Notes under the pieces: generated by a model | Told to the model about the DNA's origin: nothing | The model's database searches: none | The model's input: the letters and a program-made list of their open reading frames with translations, nothing else | Position numbers and translations under genes: made by a program | Part shown: positions 37,564-51,400 of the stretch, in pieces | How positions within the stretch are numbered: position 1 is the first letter of the stretch | How the letters are laid out: the number at the start of each line of letters is the position of its first letter | NCBI GenBank assembly: GCA_905250025.1 | Contig: CAJNOJ010000052.1 | Span: forward strand, 269,054 to 333,053 | Length of the DNA stretch: 64,000 nucleotides | From: Adineta ricciae | Lineage: Eukaryota > Rotifera > Eurotatoria > Adinetida > Adinetidae | Reading direction: 5' to 3'

Positions 37564-40500
37564 ATGTCTTATTCATTGGAAACCTCCCTATCTTTTCTTT
37601 CACCTTTATTGAATCAAGTAAGATTGAAATTTTCTTTTTCATTCATTTTAATTCAATTCATTTCTTTTTGCTAAGTTTCAACCGACTACTAATACCGAAA
37701 GAAATCAAACAACAAATGTGTTTTTACCACTTTCGCCTCTATTTGATGCAGCTGTCGACGATGACTATCTAGCTGTTCAATCTTTGATAAGCAAAAACTA
37801 CGATGTCAATACAAAAGTAATCATAATACGATTACGAGAAAACAAAAGTCAAATTATTTAATGACTTGTTCTTTTCCGAATAGGATACTGATGGAATAAC
37901 TGCGTTACATATATGTGCGTTCTTCAATTGTCTTGCAACATGTGACACATTGTGTGCAAGACAAGCATTTGTGAATGCGAAAGATAATCAATTACTAACT
38001 CCTTTGTTTTATGCATGTAAAGCCAATTGTCCGGTAAGAGAAAAACAATCGTTTGAATGACGTTGGAAAAGAAAAGATTTTAGACAATTGTACGAACATT
38101 AATTGATCATGGAGCGGATTGTGATGTTCAGAATAAATATTGGCAAACTCCATTGCATGTATCTGCTTTGTCATCGGATGGATCAACAGGGGCTTTTATT
38201 ATCGATCATGTGACAAACGTTGATACCACTGATGAATTTGGAGCAACTGCATTGCATTATGCTGTGAGTTCTTTGTTGGAAAAAACAAAAATGTTCACTA
38301 ATTTCATTCATTTTGTTTAGTGTATGTCGGGTAATGTTGAAGTAAGAGAAATTGAAGAGAATTTCAAAAGGTTTCTAATGTGTTTCTTCTGTATAGATGG
38401 TGAAAATGTTGATTAAGGCCGGAGCAAATGTGAGTTTATGTGATCGTAAGCAAAACTATCCACTTCACTGGGCCGCATCGGTAGGTTCAATTGAAATTCT
38501 CAATATCTTACTCGATGCTCATGCTAATCCCAACTGCACCAATGATCAAGTAAGATATTCTAAAACATGACAATCTTGTCTTCACTTTTGATTCTTCAGG
38601 GTTTGACACCTTTACATCTTTGTATTATTGGTAATCATATCGATTGTATTCGAAAATTACTTGAAATAAATGTGAACATCAATTCCAGAACGCATAATGG
38701 AAGCTTACCTCTTCATTTCGCTGCTTATCTTGGTAACATGGAAATATTCGATTTACTTTGTAATCAATCGAAACCATCAGATTTAATCGAAACAGATCAA
38801 TATGGAAATGTATGTCATCTAAACAACACAATTCATCTCGATTCTTTCTTTTTCCTTCTTTTCAAGACTTTACTTCATTTCGCTGCTGCATCGAAAGCAA
38901 CCGATTCAAACGTCATTCCTCAATTATTAGCGAAATTAAAACTACCGTTAGTGAACACATTGAATTTTAAGCATCAAACTTCACTACACATTGCAATTGC
39001 TCATAATAACGAAAATGCTGTTCTTCAGTTACTTGCCGGAAGTAAATTTGAATATCTCATGCTGATGAATGTTAATTCTTCTTGTTCTAGGTGCTGATCC
39101 AACATTGGCTGATAGTAATGAAGATAGTCCACTGCATTTATCAACAAAATTAATGGCGAAATCTGACCAATCAAATATACTATTTGCATTAGTTTCCCAA
39201 CAACCAGATCTTTTGTGTTTGAAAAATAAAAATTCATTGATTCCACTTCATATTGCGCTGAAAAATTTCGATTATCAATCTATTGGTTATCTCATGCCTG
39301 AAAAAGATGGACAATTACTTGAGCAAGCCCAACGTTCACTACTAATAGTCGACTCCATTGGCCGTCATTCACTCCACTATGCTGCCAATTCAGGTCTAAC
39401 AACATTCATCGAAAAGTTCTTCAAATCAATGAGCAAAGACATCATCAATCAACAAGATTCATTTGGTTTAACTCCATTACACTATGCATGGTACGTACTC
39501 ACGCGTCAGATAAATGCAAAACGTTCTCCGCTTTCTTTCTAGTATTAAATGGCATGGACTTGATGCGATCGATATCCTATTAAAACTGGGTGGCGACGTG
39601 AATATGAAATGTCGCACATACAGCGCAATTCCACTACATTATATTCTTGTCTATTGCTATTCATCAGATACGATTGAACAACTAATCAAAGCTGGTAGTG
39701 ATGTGTCCATAGGTACAAATCATGGCGAAACATGTTTGTCCTATGGAATCATGCAGAATGATACTTATCTACTGAAAATTCTCTTCAATTCCGTTAAAGA
39801 CCCGACTACATATGACAAATCGAAACTAATCTTCCTCTCGTGTCTTCATGGAAAAGATAATTCGTTGGAATATCTCATGGAAAATCTCTCCGACATCAAT
39901 TTGAATGAAACAATGAATGATGGAATGACTGCACTTATGTTAGCTTGTTATTACGGACATTGTTCTTGTGTACATTTGCTTTTGCATCGAAAAGTGAATG
40001 TGAAACAAGTGAATGAAATCGATGGCAAAACCAGTTTACATTACGCAGCATTAAACGGACAAACCGAATGTATGCTTGCGTTATTGCAAGAATTACAAAC
40101 AAATCCAGATGATTTAAAAGCAATTATCGATGTAAAAGATAAAACTGGAAAGTAAGTGATCGGAATGATAGAGAATGAAAGAGAAGAAAGCATTGTTTTT
40201 TGTTTAGGACTGCTCTGCATTATTGCGTTGAGCATTCCTCTCCAAATTGTATACGTTTATTGGTAAATTTCGGTGGCGCGAATCCAAATATCACTGATTC
40301 ACTATCCCTTTCGCCATTACACTATTGTGCGATTTATAATGGTGAAGAAAGTTTGCAAGAACTATTAGATGCACATGATCTACAAGTGAACATCGTGGAT
40401 AAAAACAATCGATTACCATTGCATTATGCAGCTGCAAGTGGAAATGTGACGATTCTATCGACCCTTGCTGATGTAAAGCATTTCTTGAATTTATTTCATG

Positions 40501-41437
40501 AGCCATCTCTTTTCTCTTTAGTATGATTACGAACAAGTTGCTGATATTGATGGATTCAGTCCTTTACATTACGCTGTTTTGAGAGGTAACGAAAACATCG
40601 CGTTTTAATCGACGGTTTCATTTTGACGAAAACGAATATTACTTAGGACATGATACTGCAGTTCGTATTCTACTTGCATCTGATGTTAGTGTTCGATGTT
40701 TGAAAACCAGTCGAATCACGCCTGTTCATTTGGCTTGTATGCGCGCTGATGCGATATGCTTACAAGCAATTCTAAGCGCACTACGAACAGATAGTGTTGC
40801 AACAATGATTAACCTACCGACCAAAGTCGACCAGTAAGGAAAATATTGAACGAAAAGTGATTGATTGTGTCTGATTCTTTCTAGATATACTCCGTTGCAC
40901 TTAGCGTCGATGACAAAAAATGGTTCAGAATGTATTCGAATCTTACTTCATTATAATGATGTCAATGTCGATGTAAAAGATCGCTTACAACGAACACCGA
41001 TCATGTATGCAGTTATGAATGGAATGGATTCACAAACCATAAGTGAGAGCATAGGAGAAGAATTGAAGGTGTTCGATTTTTGTTTGTATTTAGATATGTT
41101 TCTTGCGAAATGTAAAAACTTTGACGCTACTGATCATTTGAAAAACAATATTTTACACTATGCTTGTTTATCTGTATGTATTCGTACAAAAGTTTGTTTT
41201 CGATATATTTCGATTGATACTTGTAGAAGAATGAACCAGTTGTTGAAACTCTTCTCCGAAAAAATCCATCATCGTCATTCGTCGAAGCGGTTAATCTTGA
41301 ACATCAAATGTAGGATCATTAAATCTCTGATGAAAAATTTGTATCTTTTCTTTTCTAGACCGTTGGACTTGGCCAGAAAAGCTCAGATGTCACCATCGAT
41401 AATTGATACATTATTTTCCTTATCTGGTCGTTTATAA
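37564..41437 (+). CDS. ANKRD28/44/52: Long ankyrin-repeat protein, PP6 regulatory subunit (ANKRD28/44/52) type
   Basis: Multi-exon gene starting MSYSLETSLSFLSPLLN at 37564 and joined by short introns. The reading is an almost unbroken array of ankyrin repeats, well over fifteen. Examples are PLFDAAVDDDYLAVQSLI, ATALHYACMSGNVEMVKMLI, YPLHWAASVGSIEILNILL, TPLHLCIIGNHIDCIRKLL, TALMLACYYGHCSCVHLLL and LPLHYAAASGNVTILSTL. The end is IPLDLARKAQMSPSIIDTLF. There is no membrane, death or kinase domain. Length, repeat count and the early LFDAAVDDD repeat fit ANKRD28/44/52, scaffold subunits of protein phosphatase 6, but ankyrin arrays are hard to assign by eye. Splicing in the 41060-41360 segment is uncertain; at least two introns there break the frame. 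Confidence 0.8.
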
Positions 41438-41530
41438 AGCATATTTTCAGTACAAACTTTGCTTTTCCTCCTATTCAGCTGTGATATTTATCGAAACGAA
41501 ATCAAAAAGATACAGACAACTAACTGAACT

Positions 41531-41566
41531 GTGCGCGCGCGCGTGTGTGTGTGTGTGCGTGTGTGG
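41531..41566. repeat. (GC)n/(GT)n microsatellite
   Basis: Alternating purine-pyrimidine run (GCGCGC then GTGTGT) in the short convergent gap between the ankyrin and uL1 genes. Such a run can adopt Z-DNA; that is general knowledge, not a finding here. Confidence 0.85.
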
Positions 41567-41657
41567 TTTTGTCAGATGTTCATTCATTGTAGATAATATT
41601 CAAGCTTAACATTTCTCTTTTCTGGATGTAAACAAAATGAATACAAAGAAAATGTTT

Positions 41658-42370
41658 TTAATAAAGACGATGACATTTTCCCATTGTACTTTTAATGAAA
41701 ATCTTGTCGATATTCTGCCATTTTTTTCTCACTAATCCAACAATGAAATTAACCGACATCGTTGTCGTTGTTAGCAGCTCCTCGATAGTCATATCAACAT
41801 GTCCGATAGCTACACTGATATTCGGATGTTTTTTTAGTTGTATACGTAAGGTTGATTTGATCTGTCGAACTTTGTCGACTAAGTTGTCGTTATGCGTGAG
41901 TAACGTTGGAAATTTACTGACTTTGCTAAGACACGGACCGAACAAACGTGGTATTTGTCGAATGATTGTTTCGGATGCGAGAAAAGCGTGATATTTGTGA
42001 TCGATTTGGCGGATTTTTTTCCGATTTTTGTTCAAACTTTTTAAATCCTCGACAGACATACAAGCAATTTGATTCAGTCGGGCTTCGTCACAATGCTTTT
42101 CATCACCATAAAGACAAATTTTATAACGAGGACGAATCACATGTGGTAAACGAAGCGAACCGCTGAAACGCTTCTCACGTGATGTATTATAATTCTTCAG
42201 GACGACTTGTAATTCCACTGTTTCAAGAAAATTTCGCTTGTGGTCATGATGAGAATATGTCAATAACTGATCGAGGCATTTAGTGATTGTTTCCTACGCC
42301 AAAAGATCCGACCAGACTGGCAAAATCAAAAATTCTAACTCACTCGAGATATTTTCGATGTCGAACTCAT
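41658..42370 (-). CDS. RPL10A: Ribosomal protein uL1 (L10a), divergent copy
   Basis: Two exons: 42344-42370 encodes MSSTSKISR, then a 50-nt intron (42294-42343) and ETITKCLDQLL. The body matches L10a throughout: RNFLETVELQVVLKNY, KRFSGSLRLP, LYGDEKHCDEA, KYHAFLASETIIRQIPRLFG, KFPTLLTHNDNLVDKV, VNFIVGLVRKKWQNI and the final IKSTMGKCHRLY. uL1 forms the L1 stalk of the large ribosomal subunit near the E site. Some normally invariant positions differ: the GPGLNKAGKFP loop reads GPCLSKVSKFP, and the final GKPQRLY reads GKCHRLY. The gene is intact, so it is either a fast-evolving main gene or a diverged paralogue. It converges on the ankyrin gene. Confidence 0.93.
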
Positions 42371-43939
<1,569 letters not shown>

Positions 43940-44625
43940 ATGACAATCGAACTGATTCCACGGTCTGTGATAAATCAATAATGAGAAAATCGAAAGAATT
44001 CCTTTTGTGTATGTATGTAGTTCATTGTAAACTGGTTGCCTTGGAAATAAACTATTTTTTTTTCTCATCGTTACGTAAAATATATTATGGGATGATCATC
44101 TCCGGAAATGATTGACATTCTTAAACAACGCTAAAGCAAAAGCAAATTGTATAAATTGACACAATGGAAGAGCAAATGAATACGAAAACGTGTTAACGGA
44201 AATTGCTCGCCGAATATGAGTTTTACACGAAGGAAGAAAAATTGATCATTTGGATATCGTTAGCAAATCTCCTGCTAAGCATTTGTAAATGTTGAATATT
44301 TGTCTATGTATACATACCGCAATGACTTACTATTGAATAGAATAGAGAACGCCTCATTCAATCTTGTTCTCTCTCTCTCTTTCGGCTATGTCTATTTGTT
44401 TTGATCATAATAATGTCTCGAAGATTGACACTTCGATGTTTAGGATGAAATATTTAAATTTATTTTTATGTTATATAAGATGAAATCGCTCGTACTACGA
44501 GGCTTTTACTTATTTCGAATGTAATTTGAGAACTTTCTTGATCTTATCTCTGCACTCACTCATACTTCATACGAAATATTCGAGATGAAAAACGATTGTT
44601 TTTTTTATTCGAATTCGATTCTATG
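43940..44625. other. Intergenic region between convergent homeobox and transporter genes
   Basis: Holds the 3' UTRs of both genes. A CT run lies near 44371-44384. No gene was seen. Confidence 0.5.
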
Positions 44626-46037
44626 TCAGATACAATACGTAATACATGGTTTCCTATCTTTTAACAAATTAAAAACATTAATTATCAAGAAAAATGGCAA
44701 AACACCGAATATGATTCCTGTTTGAACAGTAAAACCGAAATAAAACAATCCACTTTCTTTTTTCCAGTACAATTTGATGTTATTTCCACTGGCGATCCGC
44801 ACATATGCTAAAATAAACGTGGAACTGAACCACGCTAAGACCATTATTACTCCACCATGTGTTGTATCTGCCCAAATTGGACACGGACTTTGACAAGCAA
44901 TGAAAATAATAAAACCACAGATGAAACAGCCGATGATCGAGCCAGCAGATACCCAAAAAATTGATATCGTTTGACGAAACCAAGCAAGCATAGCTGCTAA
45001 CGGATAAGCTAATGGATAGAGAATACTGCAATAGTAAAATGCTCGTTGACCGTATGGTAACATTGAATATGTGGTGATTGTTGGTAGACAACCATAAAGA
45101 ATACCTGAATTGATAACATTAAACCATTGAATGATAACGAATTCTTTTCTTGTCATTGATTTCGGTATTGTTATGGATAGTTTTCTTATTGCTGGAGTAT
45201 CTTCACCGAATTTTAATAACATTTCGCATGTTTCAATACATTCTTCTTTATTAATTCGTTCTTCTGCCCCTGCCAATCCGACAATCGGCGACGTTCGTAA
45301 AATAACGAACGCTACCAACGATATGATAATAATTCCCATAATCAGAAAGAAGAAAACCGATACGCTAAAACGCGGTTCGGAATATACCGGTTCGAAAGGT
45401 GACGTAGAATTATATTGTATACACTTCGCTTCGCCGCCAATACCTTGCACTACTGCAAGTAAAGTCGGTATTGTTGCCGTGAAACTTTCACCTAAGAACA
45501 TGGCGTGTAAGTATTTCACTTTGTAATGTCTCATGTAATCACAAAAAACGAGTGAAGATGTGCAATCGAGTATTCCTAATGCAAATACAGCTGTAATCAA
45601 TGCATAACTCCGTTGAGCACCAAAGATGTACAATGTTTCTTTCCAAAATAATCCAATCGCCAGACATGCGACAACACCTACGATGATTATTGTGTAAATG
45701 TATGGTATTTCGGAAAAACGTTCACGTAATCTCAAACGAATGAGAACAACGATGATTGGAAATATATTAGCGAGGTTGATGATCAACGATAATATGGAAG
45801 GTAATGTCCAGCCTTCAGGTGTACTGTTGTATATCAATGGTAATTCGATCCAGACACTGTTCAAATCGATCCAAGTACTCAGATTAAGAATCACGATGAG
45901 AGCGTAACAAACATGTTGAGCCCATTTTTGATCTTGACGATTGGGACTAAGAGAGTAGAAATGCGTTTGAAGGATTGGACTTGATTTGATTTGAATCTTC
46001 CTTACCTTAGGGAAACCTCAGCATTGCGTTGTTCCAT
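44626..46037 (-). CDS. SLC52A: Riboflavin transporter, SLC52A family
   Basis: Two exons. The ATG is the complement of 46035-46037; exon 1 (46006-46037) encodes MEQRNAEVSL, and a 59-nt intron (45947-46005) leads to SPNRQDQKWAQHVCYALIV. About ten hydrophobic helices follow. The first contains WIDLNSVWIELPLIYNSTPE and the next LPSILSLIINLANIFPIIVV, the SLC52A hallmark. SSLVFCDYMRHYKVKYLHAM and AMFLGESFTATIPTLLAVVQ resemble the CSSSLVYLPFM / GEGLSGLLPS region of vertebrate RFVTs. An upstream ATG with a proper splice is preferred over a GTG near 45894, because the first helix would otherwise be cut. The family moves vitamin B2 across the plasma membrane. Animals cannot make riboflavin, so the gene supports flavin supply. 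Confidence 0.9.
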
Positions 46038-46510
46038 TCCAGTTAGAGAATACAAGTGAATGAAGATCTATTCTTCTCGTTTTATTCGCTATTATCGATT
46101 GGCAACAACAAAGCTCGTTTCGAATTTCATCGGTTACATTGATAAACTTATTTACATAGGACAGAAAAAAATCTCGTGTATTCTGTTATACTTAAATCTA
46201 TTGAAGCCAAGATTCTGACCTTTGACATTAATCTTTTTTGTTATTCTATAGTGGTTTGGTATCTTATCAAAAGTATTCATCGATTAACTGCTTTGCTATA
46301 AAATCATGTCTTTCAATCATTGCTAAGCAAGAATCTATTTAGTTTAGTAGATGGTAATTATGTAGTTTTTTTTTCTATGTATCTTCAGATGTATCATATC
46401 TAGAGGGTTAGAAGTGCACAAATACAAATGGCTATACAGTTATTAAACAAAATTTCTATTTCTAAGAGCAAGAATGTTTATTCATAAAGATTCTAAAACG
46501 ATGAAATGAT
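46038..46510. other. Intergenic region, nothing recognised
   Basis: AT-rich spacer between the riboflavin transporter start and the stop of the Cys-rich gene. No coding signal. Confidence 0.5.
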
Positions 46511-47552
46511 TTATATATTCCACCAATAGATGACAGTTATTGATAAAGCTAACCAACATTGGCTAGTAATCATTGCTGAACCAGAATCAAATGCTTCACC
46601 ACTATAAAACTTTCGCGCACTTAATCGACAGCGTACATCTGTAATTGCATGTTCACAACCATAAAATCCACCTTGAAAAGACGAAAGAATACCATATGAT
46701 ATAGTTACAACATTTCTTGATTTACCGTGACAATTCAAATTCGCTTGTTTCATGATATATTCCATAAAATTCGATAGTTGTTCAACATCATCACGTACTT
46801 CGCTAATTGAACAATTGCTTATGTGTTTACCAGCACATTGAATATAATCTGTAACAGATTTACACCATTGAATTTTCTCTTGAACAGACCAAGTGATGTC
46901 GAATTTCAAACGATCTTCCAATATGTCATTGCATTCTTTGCCAGCCTAAGAGTTGATTTTTCATGAACTTATTGCAAAGAAATCAAGTCGTGTTTTTCTA
47001 TACGAACTTCTTCAACTTCACAGGGTGATATCGTGGAGGAGGTTGAAGTAGTAGTTGTTGTTGTTTTCAATGGTGAAAGTGTCGTTGTTTTACATTTATA
47101 TTGAATAATTGTTGTGCCTCCAAGACCAGCACAATATCGTCCCAGTCGCCAACCCTAAAATTCGAACAAAAATCCTAAGTTCGTTATAGTTCAAATCGTA
47201 TTTTTACATTTTGTTGAAGGCCAACATCAAACGCAGCTAGTGCACCTGTATGTTCACTTTTCAAATCACAACATTGAAGTCTTTTATTAACACACTCAGC
47301 GTATTTTTTTCCTTGATCACAAAATTGAAAAAGTTGTTCGCGTGTGTACAAATCATATTTGAACTAAAAGAAAACTTGTTCGATATCAACAAACTCAATC
47401 TAATGCTCTCTTACAATTTCTTCGTCGTCAGCTGTTGGTGGTTGTGGACATTCCGATGCTTTCCATATATTACAACAATTGGTAAACGAAATCAGGCAAA
47501 AGAAAGCAATAACAAATGATATTGATGGATAATGACGTCTAGTGAGAAACAT
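46511..47552 (-). CDS. Secreted or GPI-anchored Cys-rich protein with two related domains
   Basis: Multi-exon gene starting at the complement of 47550-47552. The signal peptide reads MFLTRRHYPSISFVIAFFCL. A first Cys-rich domain follows (YTREQLFQFCDQGKKYAEC, then RLQCCDLKSE), then a Thr/Ser-rich linker (TTTTTTSTSSTISP) likely to be O-glycosylated. A second domain has the same Cys pattern (WSVQEKIQWCKSVTDYIQC, then HISNCSISE and ANLNCHG). The C-terminus ends with a hydrophobic tail (CWLALSITVIYWW) after small residues (DSGSA), as in GPI-anchor signals. The Cys spacing resembles the T20D4.11-like/DUF19 type seen in many invertebrate secreted proteins, but this is tentative. Function unknown. 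Confidence 0.7.
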
Positions 47553-48476
47553 TATTTGAACAATTGACGTGTAAAATGAACTTGTTGTTAGTGATGATTG
47601 TCATTTCGACGTTTTCTTCATTGACGTGTTCGTATTAACACACCTACATATGTTTAACAAATGGTAATTTACGTGTTTGTCACACACAAATATTCAATGA
47701 ATTTAAATCTCGCCCGAGAAGATCACGCACATAGATAACTTTGAAAGAATCAAATCAATTAGAGCATAGTGAAAAAGAATTGTTCAGATTGTAGAAGACA
47801 CTGTGGTTTAAGACATTTGCTGAGACTAGTTTGGTATACTTACATGCTTTGATCATTGTATTCGAATACGTTTGAAATGAATTCGTAGAGGAGAAGAAGA
47901 AGAAGAAGATGATGAATACGTGGGAAGGATGACATAAACATTTGTTTAACAATCGACAAACGTCATTTCGGGTGATGAAGTAAACATTCGGTAAATAGTA
48001 GAGGATTGATAGATGAGGCAATTCGTAATAAATTCAATAGTGAAAACTAGTCCGAATGACGAAACGATAGCTGATTCAATAATAAACTTTGTTGATCATT
48101 TCAAAAGCACAAATTTATTCAGTGATCATTCATCTTTATTTGTTATCGTATTTCACTTATGTTCGAATTTTTATCTTTGTTCATTTTTAACAGGAGATTC
48201 TTTTCTACAACGAGCATTCAGATAGAAAAAGAAAGTGAACTGTGTTACAAAAGAAGAAAAGAATATTTTGGACAACGGGTAATAAACAAAAGAAAACAAT
48301 CCAGAATAATAGACTTTTTTTTCAGACAGACCTATAAATACAAGCCAAGAAAGATTTTTACACGCTAAAAAATATGAGATTAGATGGGTGAGAAAAGTGA
48401 TCTACATAGAAATGAGAGAGAAAGGGCGACTAGCAGCACCGATCGAGTGAGTTGTATTTGGTACAAGAAGATTTGA
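47553..48476. other. Intergenic region, nothing recognised
   Basis: Between the Cys-rich gene start and the SRGAP stop codon. Open frames near 47755-48021 and 48013-48368 are AT-rich and show no family features. Confidence 0.5.
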
Positions 48477-51400
48477 TTAGACGTCAGTTGTTTTTGATGA
48501 GCCCGCAGCAGGTATAGCTTGCGGATGTGAATGCGATGATGATGTTGAAGAGGATGATGATGAAACACTGAGAGCACTGCATGATGTATCAGTAGATGGA
48601 TGAAGGCCAAGTCGTTTGAGTAATTCGACAGTTTTTTCGGGCTTTTTCATAATTGGTGGTGGAATCTTTTTTCGATTACTAGGTTCTGGTGATGGTCGAA
48701 TCTTTTCAATAAAAGTTACAGTCGGTGTTGACGACGAATTTGATCGTGACGTGCGCGCTGATTCACTGATGATAGTTGATTGAACTAATCCATTGTTATT
48801 GTTCATCGTATCTGGCGGATAATGAATTGGCGAACTATTCGTTGATGATGATTTTGATGATGGATGCTCATTGATAGTGTTATCGATCGACTTTGAAGCA
48901 GGTGGTGTGATGAGACCACTTGAAATAGGCAAATTGAGAACGAGATCGGGTGCATCATTTTCATGTTGTGTTGATAAACGTTCGTCATGATGATTGTTTG
49001 TTAGTGATATCGAACGAAAGCATTGAGCATGACATTCTTCGACAGTACGAATACCTGATAGAACTTCACGTAATGCAGTATCGATATCAATGATTTGCTG
49101 TTCGTTTGTGGATGTCAAACGTGATGAGGACGATGTCGATGATCTCGATTGAGGTTGTTCGGCTGTAGTTTGAGGAACAGGTGGACTCGGTGGTAAGACA
49201 TCGTATATGGAGCGCTGGACTGCTTGGGAATTATTGGTATGATTTGTATTTTCATAGGTATTTTCTTGTGAGCCATCGGAATCGTCATCGACATCATTAT
49301 CAACTTCATCATCGATATCAGAATCAACTTCAACGATTTCCGTTTCTTTCGCGGTTTCAAGACGTCGTTCATCGACAAGTGACAAATCCGATGGTGGTCG
49401 ATAGACAACAGGTGCGTCGAGTTGATCTGATGAGGAGGTTGCTGTTAAATTTATCGAATTCAATGACGATGATGGATCAGGAGTAATACTCAATGCGGGA
49501 TGATTTCGGCTTGGAGTCGAATCGCGATGTCTACAAAAGAGAATACATGATTTCCACGAAAATTTCCACTTTTTGTGTTACATACCTTGGTTTCAGTTTG
49601 ATATACCCATCAGGAACATAGCCCAACTCGTTTCCACCGGCTAGATAACCTTGCCACCATTCATGGTTCATTTTCTTGATAATATAGATCGTTTGACCTT
49701 TCTTGAATGATAATTCTTTATCAATTCTACCATTATAATCAAACAATGCAAGTGCTTCAATCATTTCCGCTTCTAAAAAAAAACAAAAATCAACAGATGA
49801 CTACTGTTCAATAAAAATTTCCATTGATCGCAAATACATAAACACAAATATAGAAATGAATAGCTTTTTAGAAAGAAATGCGGAAGCCATGCTAAACATG
49901 CTCGCGTTGATGAACGCTTGTCTTGCATGAAAGCAAATAATCCTCTCAAGTTCAGGGTTCTTTTTTCTCGCCCTTTACCAAACAGCAGTCTCATTCATTA
50001 GATTCAAATCTTCGGTACAATAATCGGAATCTTGCGATGCTAGAATGATTTCAAAGAGAAATGAAATATTCGTCCGTAATGCGGTTTTCTTCTCAGAATC
50101 GTCTTCATTTCTTACCATCGTCGCTCGGCGTTCGTCTTAACGATCGTTCGCTGATTCCTTCATCATCTTCATCTTCTTCGCCATCACTAAAATTTATCTC
50201 ATGGAAATTCGTTTTTTCTTCGTCAAGTTTTATCTTACATTGGAACCATAATGGCAAATTTCTCATAGACAGGTCCGTCGCCGTCTGATGGAAAGATTTC
50301 TTCGTAATGTATAATGATGATTCGAATCAATTCAATTGTATGTGTTAAATATTGCACTTGATCTTTATCTTCAGGGATGGGCATTAACGTAGGTGCTAAA
50401 CAACTAGCTAGATTGGACGCATCCATCATATTTTCATCGGAATATTCGGCCAGACTAGAAATGAATACTTAGAATTGTGTTCGATACATCGAAATAACTG
50501 ATTTACTGATTGAGAAAAGCAAAAAAGTAACGCATGACAATGAAGATTGGACGAGGAAGTAATTTCACAACTTGACATACATTATCCACACATTTCTCTT
50601 CAGATTCGACATCAACTAAAATAGATCATCCTTGTTTTAGTCTCATCAGGAAAAAAACTCATAGAAATTCTTACCAATACATCCAATAAATGAATCGAAC
50701 ATATCTCGAGAGAACAGAGGTTCTTTCAATTCTCGAAAATACAATTTCAATACGCCAGCAACAGAATTCATATCACGACCTGTAATATTCACTAATGGAT
50801 CTTCACCCTTTTCAAAGGCTTCTTTAAATTGATTAATATCAACTTGTGCACCAGGCACTCGAAAGATGCCCTAGCAAACAAAACCATTCGTATAAATCGG
50901 TTACCGACTAAATTGTCTAATCTGATCGATTATCAAACATACCTGATTATGCAAACCAAGTCGATTGATTGCACTAACACATGATGAAATAATCAGTGGT
51001 ACGTGCTGTTGAGTAACTTGAATATAGTCTAATAATTTCCCACCAAATAGACGTGGCCGACCGATAATGGGCGCTCGACCAATTTGTTTCGGTTTTATCG
51101 GTCGACGTATTAAACTACACAAATGTCCGTTCATCATTTCAATCATTTCTCGAAAATGAACCTACTTTTTATCTTCAACACCGCTGGTCCCTGGCGCCGT
51201 TCCCAACGCTTTCTGCATAATGTCATGACGAGCTTGTAAACGTGAAATTAGATTACTGCTTAATGTATATTGCTTAAATTTCTATCAAATGAATACAAAT
51301 GAAACTTGTGCGTGAGATTATGTCTCGACAAACCTCGACGTAATAATCTTCGATTTCTTTTCGTGTGTCTTTTGAAGTATTCTGTGGTAAATTAAGGTCT

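Noticed and set aside
41695-41991. 98-codon plus-strand frame opposite uL1
   Set aside because: Shadow of the conserved minus-strand ribosomal protein gene.
45889-45894. GTG near 45894 (minus) as start of the riboflavin transporter
   Set aside because: It would remove part of the first helix. An ATG at 46035-46037 with a canonical 59-nt intron gives a complete N-terminus.
49181-49486. Plus-strand and alternative minus-strand frames over the SRGAP tail
   Set aside because: Shadows of the low-complexity, Ser/Asp-rich SRGAP C-terminus; repetitive codons keep several frames open.
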